Shown here piece after piece: positions 24,804 to 34,501 of a stretch of 36,174 nt of DNA (position 1 is its first letter; each line of letters opens with the position of its first letter). The position numbers and the translations under genes are program-made. The notes under the pieces were generated by a model. The model did no database searches, had not been told where the DNA came from, and was given only the letters and a program-made list of their open reading frames with translations. The stretch is from an uncultured Alphaproteobacteria bacterium. Its GTDB lineage: Bacteria; Pseudomonadota; Alphaproteobacteria; Micropepsales; Micropepsaceae. The stretch spans positions 1-36,174 of the forward strand of contig CAIYRG010000367.1 of assembly GCA_903928515.1 (NCBI GenBank), in the 5' to 3' direction.

Positions 24804-26962
24804 TGGGGTGGGAAGTCGCATCGGAGGCGCCAGCGCCGAAAGTGGACACGCATCAAGACTTCCATGCCTTGATGGACAGCACATTTGGCAAAGGCAAATG
24901 GCACCAGAAGGGCGGGTATCGCACGCCGGAACGCGAGAACGAATTGCGCGCGGAAGGCGCCGGCACAGTCAAGCCGGGCAAGACGTCCGACCACAGCAAG
25001 GGCACGCCCGAAAACCCCGGCGCCTATGACATCGTGGTAGACGGCCTCAATCCCCGGCAGGTGGCGCGCAGGCTGCAAGAGACCGGCGCGGACTTCGTGC
25101 ACTTCTATCCCGAAGGCCAGCGCGCGACACAGGGCGCGCATTTGCACGTTTCTGTTCCCACCGGAGCCGCGTCAGGCGCAAAACCGCATGCGGGTGGCGA
25201 TGAGTGGCAGGTTGCGTCTGAGGCACCTATCAACAAGCCACAGGGCAAACCACAGGCAAAACCACCTGAAAAGCGCTCCACCCTTGGTCAGATCGCCGAC
25301 ACGTTCATGGACGTGCCGCGCGAGGCCGTGCACGCAACGCGTGAAGCGCAGGCGGAGTTCAACAAAGAATGGAAAAAACCGGTCGATACCAGGCCCAGCA
25401 ACCTCGGGCTGGGCTATCTGTACAAGGGGCTAGAGCTGGCCCTTGATGACCTGGGCATATTCGGCGCGCCGCTGACGGGTGCGTTGACATCGATCGTCGG
25501 GCGCCCGGTCGAGACAGCAACCGGTGGGCGCGTCTCAAAGCGGATTGTCGGCAATGTCGCGGCGCTGGCCTTGCCGTTTGCTGGTGAGGCGAAGGGCGCG
25601 GTTGAACTGAACGCTGTCACCAAGGAAACCGGGCTCGGGGCAAACGCGGCGCGCAGGTTGATCGAGACGCGGCGCGCGCCCGCACCCGCTGTCGTTGCGC
25701 CTAAAGCAGGCGTGCCCGCTGTGGCCCACAAGCCCGGCTATGCAGAAACCGCTGCGGCTGTCGGACCTGTCAACGCGGCTAAAGCGCTCGCCCAGCCGGT
25801 TGATGCCGCACACGCCGCGCGCGTGGCACGTCTCGAAAAGGATGACATTTTCGTCACGCCCGGCATGCGGCTGGGCGGCAAGGCGAAGATCATCGAAGAC
25901 GCATCGACGTCGAACCCGACGCGCGGTCATGCCGTGGTTGAGGCGCGCAACCGCTCGATTGAAAGCATGAACACCGCGCTTTACAACAAGGCGCTGGCCC
26001 CGATCGGCGGCAAGATGCCCGATGGCATCCCGGTCGGGCGCGAAGGCGTCAAAGCGGTCGGGGCGAAGTTGAGTGCGGCCTATAATGCGATCCTGCCAAA
26101 AGTGGTGGTGACGATCGATGACGAAGCTTTGAATGGCCTCGCGTCTCTCGAAAAGGCGTCGGACAAGTTGGGAGCGCCACAGGCGGCACAATTCCGCGCG
26201 ATCGTCAATCAGGACGTGCTGCACCATTTGCCGATTGGCGAAACCTCGAATGGCGAAAAGTTCAAGGCCGTCGAGAGCGATCTGTTGCGCCAGTCGCGCG
26301 CGTTCAAGGGCTCGCAAGACCCCAACCAGCGCGCCATGGGCCACATGCTTGACGACGTGCTTGACGTGGTGACAGACGCTGCAGAGCGTCACTCGCCATC
26401 CGGGGTTCGTGACCAACTCAAGAAGGTCAACACCGGGTACGCCATTTTTACGCGCATTCAGGATGCCGCAACACGCCGCATTGCGACACAGCCCGGCGTC
26501 AATCCCGGCACAATCACGCCCGGCGATCTGGTCGCGGCGGTGCGCAAGGGTGACCGCACCGTGCGTAAAGGCGCCTTCGCGCGCGGCGATGCGCTGTTGC
26601 AGGGTTTTGCCGAAGATGCCGAAGCCGTGCTGCCCAGCAAGGTTTCAGACAGCGGAACGGCAACGCGGCTGAACGTCACCCGGCCGGGCATGATTGGCGC
26701 GGCGGTTGGCGGATCGATGGGCGGTGTCCCCGGTGCGGCGGCGGGCGCTGTTGCGGGCATCGCGGATCAGGGGTTGAGCGCGGGAACCAATGCACTCGCC
26801 CGCCACTTGTTGATGCGCACGGTCAACAACAGCGCCACCGTGCCGGGCAAGGGCAACTACCTCTTGCAGGCATCCCGGCGCCTTCAAGCCAACGACTACG
26901 GCCGCACCGCCGCGCAACTCGGCGCGGTGTCTGGCGCGAACAACCAGGCGAACGGGCAATGA
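24803..26962 (+). CDS. Large ejection protein with an N-terminal M15-like peptidase domain
   Basis: SDHSKGTPENPGAYDIVV...QGAHLHVSVP (HxxG..A.D/HxHV M15-type); long helical region; glycine-rich hydrophobic segment GAAVGGSMGGVPGAAAGAVAGI. Confidence 0.7.
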   Translation: MGWEVASEAPAPKVDTHQDFHALMDSTFGKGKWHQKGGYRTPERENELRAEGAGTVKPGKTSDHSKGTPENPGAYDIVVDGLNPRQVARRLQETGADFVHFYPEGQRATQGAHLHVSVPTGAASGAKPHAGGDEWQVASEAPINKPQGKPQAKPPEKRSTLGQIADTFMDVPREAVHATREAQAEFNKEWKKPVDTRPSNLGLGYLYKGLELALDDLGIFGAPLTGALTSIVGRPVETATGGRVSKRIVGNVAALALPFAGEAKGAVELNAVTKETGLGANAARRLIETRRAPAPAVVAPKAGVPAVAHKPGYAETAAAVGPVNAAKALAQPVDAAHAARVARLEKDDIFVTPGMRLGGKAKIIEDASTSNPTRGHAVVEARNRSIESMNTALYNKALAPIGGKMPDGIPVGREGVKAVGAKLSAAYNAILPKVVVTIDDEALNGLASLEKASDKLGAPQAAQFRAIVNQDVLHHLPIGETSNGEKFKAVESDLLRQSRAFKGSQDPNQRAMGHMLDDVLDVVTDAAERHSPSGVRDQLKKVNTGYAIFTRIQDAATRRIATQPGVNPGTITPGDLVAAVRKGDRTVRKGAFARGDALLQGFAEDAEAVLPSKVSDSGTATRLNVTRPGMIGAAVGGSMGGVPGAAAGAVAGIADQGLSAGTNALARHLLMRTVNNSATVPGKGNYLLQASRRLQANDYGRTAAQLGAVSGANNQANGQ

Positions 26963-28278
26963 GGGTGCTTTGCATCGATGGAGAGTTCTCCGGGCTCGAT
27001 TTCTGCCTGCGATGCATTGCGGACGGTCACGACGTGCGGCTATTCCGCCCGACACCCCGCCCGATCGGCGTCGGCTTCAAGGGGCTCAAAATCGTTGACG
27101 ATTGGCGCACATCGATGGCCTGGGCGAAAGAGGGCTTGATCCTGACCACCGGCAACGCGAAATGGCTGGCGGAGCTGGACCGCTACCGGGATTTGGGCTT
27201 CAAGATATTCTCGCCCACCGTCGCCAGCGCAAACCTCGAAATCAACCGTGAAGCCGGTATGAAGGCGATGCAGTCGATCGGGATCGACCTACCGCACTAT
27301 CAGACGTTCCCGACCCTTGAGGCTGCTGAGGCGTTCGCGCGCAAGTCCGACCAGCCCTATGTGTTCAAGCCGATGGGCTCGGAAGAGGACAAGGCGCTCA
27401 CCTATGTCAGCAACAGCCCCGCCGATATGTGCGGGTGGATTCGGCGCCAGATCGATCGCGGCATGCGGCTGAAGGCGCCGTGCATGCTGCAAGAGAAAAT
27501 CGACATGGTTTCAGAGTTCGGCGTGTCGGGATGGTTTGGGCCTGAGGGCTTCCTGCCGAACAAGTGGCAGATCGCCTTCGAGCACAAGCCTTTGATGAAT
27601 GGCAACATCGGCCCCGCGACCGGCGAAATGGGCACTGTCTGTCAGTATGTCGAGACAGACCCCATTGCCGAAGCAATGCTGCTACCTATGGCCCCGATCC
27701 TGCAAGCGCTGGGCCATCGCGGAGACTTTGCCATCGGCGCCGGCGTCGATAGCAAGGGCAAGGTTTGGCCGTTCGAGTTCACGGCGCGGCTAGGCTGGCC
27801 CGCGTTCTATATCCAGATCGCCAGCCACAAGGGCGATGTTGCGCAGTGGATGCGCGACCTTCTCGACGGCGAGGACACGCTTGAAGTTGACTACCGGCCA
27901 TCGATCGGCGTTTGCATGTGCCAACCACCTTTCCCGCAATGGAACGGCAAGGCTGAGAACGTCGAAGGCAATCCGATCTGCGGTATGGATGACGTGTGGG
28001 ACCAGTGCCACCCGGTCATGATGATGCAAGGCAAGGGCCCATGCATGGACGGCGAGAAGGTTGTCGATCAGCCGTGCCACCAGACGGCGGGCGAGTTGGT
28101 GACCGTCGTGACAGGGCTGGGGGCGACGGTATCGAAGGCGCGCAAATCGTGCTATGGGGCGGTCAAGCAAATCACTTTCAGTGACCGCATGTATCGCACC
28201 GACATTGGCGAAGGTCTGGAAAAGACACTGCCTATGTTGCATAAGTGGTCGATCGCAACCGAAATGGATTACGAATGA
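26959..28278 (+). CDS. PurD/GARS-like ATP-grasp protein
   Basis: MRVLCIDGEFSGLDFCLRCIADGHDVRLFRP; MKAMQSIGIDLPHYQTFPTLEAAEAFAR...YVFKPMG; CMLQEKIDMVSEFGVSGWF; WPFEFTARLGWPAF. Confidence 0.75.
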   Translation: MRVLCIDGEFSGLDFCLRCIADGHDVRLFRPTPRPIGVGFKGLKIVDDWRTSMAWAKEGLILTTGNAKWLAELDRYRDLGFKIFSPTVASANLEINREAGMKAMQSIGIDLPHYQTFPTLEAAEAFARKSDQPYVFKPMGSEEDKALTYVSNSPADMCGWIRRQIDRGMRLKAPCMLQEKIDMVSEFGVSGWFGPEGFLPNKWQIAFEHKPLMNGNIGPATGEMGTVCQYVETDPIAEAMLLPMAPILQALGHRGDFAIGAGVDSKGKVWPFEFTARLGWPAFYIQIASHKGDVAQWMRDLLDGEDTLEVDYRPSIGVCMCQPPFPQWNGKAENVEGNPICGMDDVWDQCHPVMMMQGKGPCMDGEKVVDQPCHQTAGELVTVVTGLGATVSKARKSCYGAVKQITFSDRMYRTDIGEGLEKTLPMLHKWSIATEMDYE

Positions 28279-30194
28279 CAGTCACCCCGGTCCTTTCGCC
28301 AACCGCGATCTTTCACCAGGACACCGCTGCGGGTGAGCCTGCATCGGGCTACAAGCTGTTCACATACGCGGCCGGAACGACCACCAAGCAATCGACTTAC
28401 ACCGATTCGACGGGCGGGACGCAAAACACCAACCCGGTGGTCCTCGACACCAACGGCAACGCCAATCTCTGGCTTGACCCTGCCCTGAAATACAAGTTCG
28501 AGTTCGCGCTGCCGACCGACACCGACCCGCCGACTGCGCCAATCTGGACTGTTGACAACATTACCCCGCAAAGTGTGGTGTCGTCGTTCATGGCCGGGCT
28601 GTTGACGTCGGTGAGTTCGACCGCCCTTTTGGAAGCGGTCACTTACACCCCGTCCGGCTCTTCGACGCCCATCCCGTTGCAGACATTCTTCGGGGAAACC
28701 GTGAACCTGGCTGATTTCACCGGAGCGGACCCAACGGGCGCAACGGACAGTTCGGGGGCTCTGGCGCTCGCACAAGCCGCGCTCGGCTCGCAGGGCGGCG
28801 TCATCCGGGTTCGCGGCTGGTACTATTTTGCGAGTGCGGTCACCCTAAATAATGGCGTCGTGCTGGTGGGGTCCGCCATTTCGGTCGGACAGCGGACCAA
28901 CGCCGATTACAGCACTAGCACGATTTCTTCTGCGCTGATCTTTGCGGGCTCCAATCCGATCACGATGAGCACGATGTCGGGCGTTGAAAACTGCCTTATT
29001 ATCGAAAAGAATATCTCGCCGCTGGGCACATATCCACTGCCCTTTGCCAACGCGACGGTCGCGGGCAATGCGGTTGCGGCGTTCTCGGGTAATGCGTTTG
29101 TCCCGGCGTCTGGTGTGACGATCAACGATATTCGACTGAAGAATGTTCTCATTCTCGGGTTTGGCTATGCGTTCAATGGACTGTCGGCGACAGGGCTCAA
29201 CCGTCCGTGGTTCGAGCGGGTTTATATGGACTGCACCAACGGAATTCACGTCGTCAACGTGTTCGAGGTCGGGCGGGCCTTGCAGTGCGAGTGTTGGGAG
29301 TTCACTACCACCAACCAGTCATTTACGACCGACGCGCTGATTACCCGCACCGGCACCGCGTATTTCGCGGGGGCCAACGCAACTTGGTTCGATTACGAAG
29401 ATTGCTTTGAGTTCGGCTGGCAGATCGGCTTTGAAGTCGATGCGGTGCAAGCGGTGCGGCACATCAATTGCGGCGTCGATGGGCCTGCGACCAGCCAGCC
29501 AGGCTCCGGGTGCATCGGCTGGCTTTATACCGGGTCGATCAATATCATCGAGAATATCTGCCCGATCATAGCCGCGCAGGCCAACACCGGGATTGAGGTC
29601 AACACCAGCGCGCAAAACACTGTGTTCGACTTCAAGCTGATCGGCGGGCAGTTCATCGGCAACATCAGCGCGAACGGCTACATCAATCTTGTCACAGCGG
29701 GCTCTTGGTCGGTCTCTAATGCATTCTTTTCGGACAACGACGCGGTCGGTCATATCAAGGTCGCGACGGGCGTTGGACCTGGCACGATCGACCAGTGCAC
29801 ATTTGCCAACCTGGGCGCGACACAGCCTGTTTTCGGCGCCGGTGCGGCGAACGTCTCCTATTCGCAAAACAAGCTGGCAGGCACGTATTCGGTCACCCCG
29901 CCATGGTCGCAGGCGTGGTCAAATGTTACCGGTTCCCGGTCTGCCGGGACGGCTTACCCCAACAACACCGCGCAAGAAATAACTGTCATGATTTCCGTAT
30001 CTTCAAACGAGTCCGGTGCCGATTATCAAGGAACTCTTGTAGTCGGTGGTGTTACCATCGCCAACGACTTTATCGGCGGCCAGTACACAGGGCATAGAAC
30101 TATAGTGTTGTCTTTCCCTGTCGCGGTTGGAAAAACCTATCAGATTAATTTGGGAACGGGGGGGGCGGTGACCAACTGGGCTGAATTCCGATGA
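28275..30194 (+). CDS. Tailspike A (pectin-lyase-like beta-helix)
   Basis: N-terminus PVLSPTAIFHQDTAAGEPASGYKLFTYAAGTTTKQSTYTDSTGGTQNTNPVVLDTNGNANLWL typical of podoviral spikes; LADFTGADPTGATDSSGALALAQAAL beta-helix start. Confidence 0.85.
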   Translation: MTVTPVLSPTAIFHQDTAAGEPASGYKLFTYAAGTTTKQSTYTDSTGGTQNTNPVVLDTNGNANLWLDPALKYKFEFALPTDTDPPTAPIWTVDNITPQSVVSSFMAGLLTSVSSTALLEAVTYTPSGSSTPIPLQTFFGETVNLADFTGADPTGATDSSGALALAQAALGSQGGVIRVRGWYYFASAVTLNNGVVLVGSAISVGQRTNADYSTSTISSALIFAGSNPITMSTMSGVENCLIIEKNISPLGTYPLPFANATVAGNAVAAFSGNAFVPASGVTINDIRLKNVLILGFGYAFNGLSATGLNRPWFERVYMDCTNGIHVVNVFEVGRALQCECWEFTTTNQSFTTDALITRTGTAYFAGANATWFDYEDCFEFGWQIGFEVDAVQAVRHINCGVDGPATSQPGSGCIGWLYTGSINIIENICPIIAAQANTGIEVNTSAQNTVFDFKLIGGQFIGNISANGYINLVTAGSWSVSNAFFSDNDAVGHIKVATGVGPGTIDQCTFANLGATQPVFGAGAANVSYSQNKLAGTYSVTPPWSQAWSNVTGSRSAGTAYPNNTAQEITVMISVSSNESGADYQGTLVVGGVTIANDFIGGQYTGHRTIVLSFPVAVGKTYQINLGTGGAVTNWAEFR

Positions 30195-30451
30195 GCGACC
30201 CCACCAACTCAGACCTGCATAGGGATTTTGGCAGAATGGAAGGCGAACTCGTTTCGATGAAGGGCGAGATCACCGAAATAAAAATCATTCTCAGTGAAAT
30301 CCGCGCCCGCCTTGGTTCCATGGAGACAAAGCAAGCTGTTGATCACAAGTCCAACGGGAATAGCTGGAAAATGGTATGGGCTTGCGTCGGGGCCGGCTGG
30401 ACTTTGTTCGTGATGGTCGGGGCTGCGGCTCTCAACCACTATTGGAAGTGA
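30191..30451 (+). CDS. XhlA-like coiled-coil plus C-terminal TM protein, copy 1
   Basis: DLHRDFGRMEGELVSMKGEITEIK...VFVMVGAAALNHYWK pattern; paralog at 33252. Confidence 0.7.
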   Translation: MSDPTNSDLHRDFGRMEGELVSMKGEITEIKIILSEIRARLGSMETKQAVDHKSNGNSWKMVWACVGAGWTLFVMVGAAALNHYWK

Positions 30452-30462
30452 AGGATCGAACG

Positions 30463-30813
30463 ATGAAGCGTTTTGCACTCACAATCTTTGCACTCGCAAT
30501 CTCTATGCTGCTCGCGCCCGCCGTGGCTTTGGCGCAGAACGTGCCGTCTTACACGTCGGGACAGGTGGTCAATGGCCGGGGCTTTTCAGCCATGGCGTTG
30601 ACCTGCACAGTCGCGCCCAGCTCGGGGACGTTCTCGATCAGCCCTGACAACAACAACGATTTTATCGCGCAAACCGGCACCCTCAACAACTCTTCGGGGA
30701 TAACCACGACGGCCAACATCACACAGGCAGGGACTTATTTCATCTTGATTTTCCAGCAATATTTCGTCGCGAATTTCACGAACGGAACGTGCTTTCTGGT
30801 TGGGGTGCAGTGA
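30463..30813 (+). CDS. Small secreted-type protein with a Sec signal peptide
   Basis: MKRFALTIFALAISMLLAPAVALAQN: n-, h- and AxA regions. Confidence 0.7.
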   Translation: MKRFALTIFALAISMLLAPAVALAQNVPSYTSGQVVNGRGFSAMALTCTVAPSSGTFSISPDNNNDFIAQTGTLNNSSGITTTANITQAGTYFILIFQQYFVANFTNGTCFLVGVQ

Positions 30814-30815
30814 CC

Positions 30816-33206
30816 ATGCGTATTTTCCGCCGCTTCTTTTTGGCCCTTGCCGCGCTGACCCTCGGGCAGGGCGTGGCGCATGCACAGTCTCAGGGCGTCG
30901 GTGACGCGGCCTATCAGATCGCGACCAATGCGATTGCCAAAACCGGGGATGCGTCGAATACGACGATCACGCCGACCGGCAAGACTACGCCAATCAAAGC
31001 AGCAGACCTTGCGGCCGAGACTATCAATCCGATCCAAATCTACGCCACGGCCTACCCATGCATCTGGGACGGCTCGACCTCGCACGACGTCGGCCCATGC
31101 ATCAACTCGGCTATTGCAGCAGCGGCGGCGCTTGGCGGAGCAAATGTCATTATCCCGGCAAATCCGCCTAGCGGCAAATACTACTTCGCCACCAATATCG
31201 TCAATACGACCAGCGGCGTCAATTTGGTCGGGCAAGGGCTCGGCATTCCCCGCGATAACGCGGGCGGAGGCGGCTCTGCGGCATTTCAGGCGATCACGAC
31301 CCTGGCATACAACGGTTCTGCCGAAGCTGGCCCGGCGGTGTCGTTTTATCCGGGTGGCGTGCAGACGCTCCATGCTTCCGGGATCGACGGCGTTCTGATT
31401 GACTGCCAATCGCTTGTGGACACCTGCGTGCAGGTCACGCAGGATAGCTTCTCTAAGTTTTATTTCGCGCAAGCCGAAGCGCGGAAAACCGGCGTTCTGT
31501 TCAATACCAATAATGTGGATGGGCTTGGCAACCAGCACAGCGATATTTCGATCTGGGCGCGCAATATAAATCCGTTGTATAGTGCATCAGGAATCGTTCT
31601 AGACGCGGGAGCCGGATCGTCGTTCAACACCAGCTACAACCGCATCCATACGCTGAACGTGGCCTATGGCGCGGGCGATGGCATCGTGTTCGGCAACGAC
31701 GATACAAACATTGTCGATCAGATTTATTCGTATCACTACGGCACGGCCACTACCGGTTCGCCAGTGGTTTGTGCAAATGGGTCAGGATACACGCCCCCGT
31801 CTGGCGTTCCAACCAACGGGCACTGTTTTGACAATGACATCAATTTGTCGGGCGCGCCGATCTGGATACAAGGGGCCACCCAAGGCGCGACCTTTGTGGC
31901 GACGGGTGGCAACACCGGGACGATGGCAATTGCTCCCGTGTCGCTGGTGACGACTGCCGCAATGGATTATTCGTCCAACACCCTCACATTTGCATCGGTG
32001 TCGGGCGTTAGTGTGGGTCAAGCAGCATCTTGCGGCGGCGTGACGGGAGGGATATATCCCAATTCGTATGTCACCGCTGTAACCGGCACCACAGTATTGC
32101 TTAGCCGTCCTGGCATTCATGGCGGTGGAATCAACGGTGTTGCATCGGGCGCCACTTGCACTTTTTCCCTCGGCGCGAATAGCCTCACCGCGACGGGCGC
32201 ATACACTATCACGGCTGCGAGCAGCACAACCGTGAACATTACCGCACCTGCGGGCGGTGACTCACAGTCTGGAGTGTCTATTTCAGGTGGTGTGATCAAG
32301 GCGCAAGATTTCGTTTTGCCCGTTTCTGGCACGCCGGTTGCTGGTGATAGCTGGACACTCACTTTCCCGCAGCCCGCGCTCTATAACCGCGTAGTGCATA
32401 TAGACCGATCTAACAATATATCGGACCCTTTTTTTGAGCCCGGCGCGCAGGGGTGGGGGACGTATGGCTATGGCCAGTCGCCAGCTTATTCGGGCACTTC
32501 AACACAATGCCTATCGTATTACAGTCTGGAGGGCTCAGCGCTGCCTTCTGCGGGTTGCATCGGGCGCGGCAGTCTTTTCATAGGGTCGACAGGAACAAAC
32601 GCGGGCGTCTACAGCGCACTCATTGAGGGGTCTGGAAACTTCATTCTAGCGCCGTCGTTTTATGGTGCGGTAATCGCAGGGCAGAACAACACTGTGCGGG
32701 GCAACTACAGCGGCATTTTTGCCGGGTATCAAACCACCGACCGCCAGCATTATGCGGTGCAGGCATTCGCGGCGGGCGACTTTACGACTGTTGGCGATGC
32801 GCAGATTGAGACGTTTGTGCTGCGCGGATCGGGCGCAACAGCCACCGCTTTCCGGCTAACCGGCGATCAGTTGACCGCAGGCGCCTACAATTGCGTCAAC
32901 ATCCCGAACAACACCGCAGCGCAGGTGTCGGTGCATATCATGGCCTATGACCACACCACGGTCACGAAAAACGAGGCATGGGGGACGTGGGACGGCTTGC
33001 TAACGCGCGGCGCTAGTGCCGCTGCAACCGCACTGACAATGGTCACGACACCGACGCCGCAGACCAATGGCACGGTTACAGGTTCGACCATCGCGGCAAC
33101 GGCGGATACGACCAATGGTTGCCTGAATATCTCGTTCACACCGCCGACCAGCAACACCGATACATGGAACGTGGTGGCGCGGGTGGAAACGGTTGAAGTC
33201 CAGTGA
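30816..33206 (+). CDS. Tailspike B-like beta-helix protein with an N-terminal Sec signal peptide
   Basis: MRIFRRFFLALAALTLGQGVAHAQS signal-like; SHDVGPCINSAIAAAAALGGANVIIPANPPSGKYYF beta-helix start. Confidence 0.8.
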   Translation: MRIFRRFFLALAALTLGQGVAHAQSQGVGDAAYQIATNAIAKTGDASNTTITPTGKTTPIKAADLAAETINPIQIYATAYPCIWDGSTSHDVGPCINSAIAAAAALGGANVIIPANPPSGKYYFATNIVNTTSGVNLVGQGLGIPRDNAGGGGSAAFQAITTLAYNGSAEAGPAVSFYPGGVQTLHASGIDGVLIDCQSLVDTCVQVTQDSFSKFYFAQAEARKTGVLFNTNNVDGLGNQHSDISIWARNINPLYSASGIVLDAGAGSSFNTSYNRIHTLNVAYGAGDGIVFGNDDTNIVDQIYSYHYGTATTGSPVVCANGSGYTPPSGVPTNGHCFDNDINLSGAPIWIQGATQGATFVATGGNTGTMAIAPVSLVTTAAMDYSSNTLTFASVSGVSVGQAASCGGVTGGIYPNSYVTAVTGTTVLLSRPGIHGGGINGVASGATCTFSLGANSLTATGAYTITAASSTTVNITAPAGGDSQSGVSISGGVIKAQDFVLPVSGTPVAGDSWTLTFPQPALYNRVVHIDRSNNISDPFFEPGAQGWGTYGYGQSPAYSGTSTQCLSYYSLEGSALPSAGCIGRGSLFIGSTGTNAGVYSALIEGSGNFILAPSFYGAVIAGQNNTVRGNYSGIFAGYQTTDRQHYAVQAFAAGDFTTVGDAQIETFVLRGSGATATAFRLTGDQLTAGAYNCVNIPNNTAAQVSVHIMAYDHTTVTKNEAWGTWDGLLTRGASAAATALTMVTTPTPQTNGTVTGSTIAATADTTNGCLNISFTPPTSNTDTWNVVARVETVEVQ

Positions 33207-33251
33207 CCCCAATCCGGCCAGCCGCGCCAACACCAGAACCAGGACCAGCCT

Positions 33252-33503
33252 ATGACTGAATCCATCACCAGAACTGATTTGCACAGGGACATCGGACGCA
33301 TGGAAGGGCGCCTTGACGGTATGGACGAGCGACTGGGCAAGATTGAAAAAATTGTCGAACGCATTGACAGCCGCATGGCCAATCTCGAAACGAATGACAA
33401 CAAACGGATTGGCGCATGGGGCGTGCTCGAACTGGTTGGTGCGACTGTCGTTATGCTGATCGGTGGAATCGGCGGGACGATTATCGCGCATTTTTGGAAG
33501 TGA
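33252..33503 (+). CDS. XhlA-like coiled-coil plus C-terminal TM protein, copy 2
   Basis: DLHRDIGRMEGRLDGMDERLGKIEKIVERI...GGIGGTIIAHFWK; paralog of the 30191 gene. Confidence 0.75.
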   Translation: MTESITRTDLHRDIGRMEGRLDGMDERLGKIEKIVERIDSRMANLETNDNKRIGAWGVLELVGATVVMLIGGIGGTIIAHFWK

Positions 33504-33508
33504 GGCAT

Positions 33509-34126
33509 ATGGACATCACCAACGCACAAAAAGCCCTGAACGCCAAGGGCGCCAGCCTCACGGTTGATGGCTCATTGGGACCGCATTCCATGGTTGCGCT
33601 ACTTGCGGCGACACGCGGCAACCCCGGATATTCCGACGACTTCCTGTTGTCGATCGCTGTTCCTCTTGTGGCCGCATTGCCGGTGGCTGACATCTCGACG
33701 ACATTGCGGCTTCGGCATTTTCTGGCGCAGTCGGCTTGCGAGACATTTGCATTTCGGCGCCTCATCGAAAGCGATGGCGGCGATCCGCATTATTTCGATC
33801 GCTATGAGGGCAGCAAGATACTGGGCAATACCCAACCGGGCGATGGTGCGCGGTTTCCCGGTCGCGGGCTCTTGGACACAACTGGCCGCTGGAATTATAC
33901 GCTACTCGCCAAGGTTTCCGGGCTCGATTGCGTCAACCACCCCGAGATACTGGCAGAGCCTGCCAATGCCTGTACCGCTGCGGTCAGTTTCTGGGCATAT
34001 CGCAAGGTCAATGTCTTGGCCGATGCCAACGATATCGTCGGCGTCACCAAGGCTGTTAATGGCGGTGTCAACGGGTTGGCTGATCGCGAGACGTATTTCG
34101 CGCGGTTGGAGGCTTTGGCGGCGTGA
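33509..34126 (+). CDS. GH19-like endolysin (chitinase-fold lysozyme)
   Basis: LRHFLAQSACETFAFRRLIE; GDGARFPGRGLLDTTGRWNYT; VTKAVNGGVNGLADRETYF. Confidence 0.85.
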   Translation: MDITNAQKALNAKGASLTVDGSLGPHSMVALLAATRGNPGYSDDFLLSIAVPLVAALPVADISTTLRLRHFLAQSACETFAFRRLIESDGGDPHYFDRYEGSKILGNTQPGDGARFPGRGLLDTTGRWNYTLLAKVSGLDCVNHPEILAEPANACTAAVSFWAYRKVNVLADANDIVGVTKAVNGGVNGLADRETYFARLEALAA

Positions 34127-34228
34127 TCAGGCGCAGACTTTGCTGATTGCAAAAGCCGTGGTATATCGCGGCACAGACAACGAAGGGAGGTGATCCGTGA
34201 TCTACACCTATCCAGGATGGAGGCGCGC

Positions 34229-34501
34229 ATGGGCCTGAAAATGTCCGAACAGCTCATCGCCTATATCGCGACCCTGATCGTGCTGTTGCTGGTCATGCTC
34301 ATGGCGTTCGCGTTCGGGGCATACAGCGAGCGCGTTATCACCAATCTGACGGCGTTCGGGCTCGGCACTGCTGTTGGTGGCTTGATCGGGCTGCTGCAGG
34401 TGCCGTCGCATACGCCGCCGTCTGTGACTGCCACAACGGACGGGACTGGCACCGCGTCGGTAACGTCGGCGCCGCAAGTGGTGGACGGTGCGGTGCAATG
34501 A
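34229..34501 (+). CDS. Holin candidate with two TM segments
   Basis: AYIATLIVLLLVMLMAFAFGAY and LTAFGLGTAVGGLIGLLQV; between endolysin and spanin genes. Confidence 0.6.
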   Translation: MGLKMSEQLIAYIATLIVLLLVMLMAFAFGAYSERVITNLTAFGLGTAVGGLIGLLQVPSHTPPSVTATTDGTGTASVTSAPQVVDGAVQ

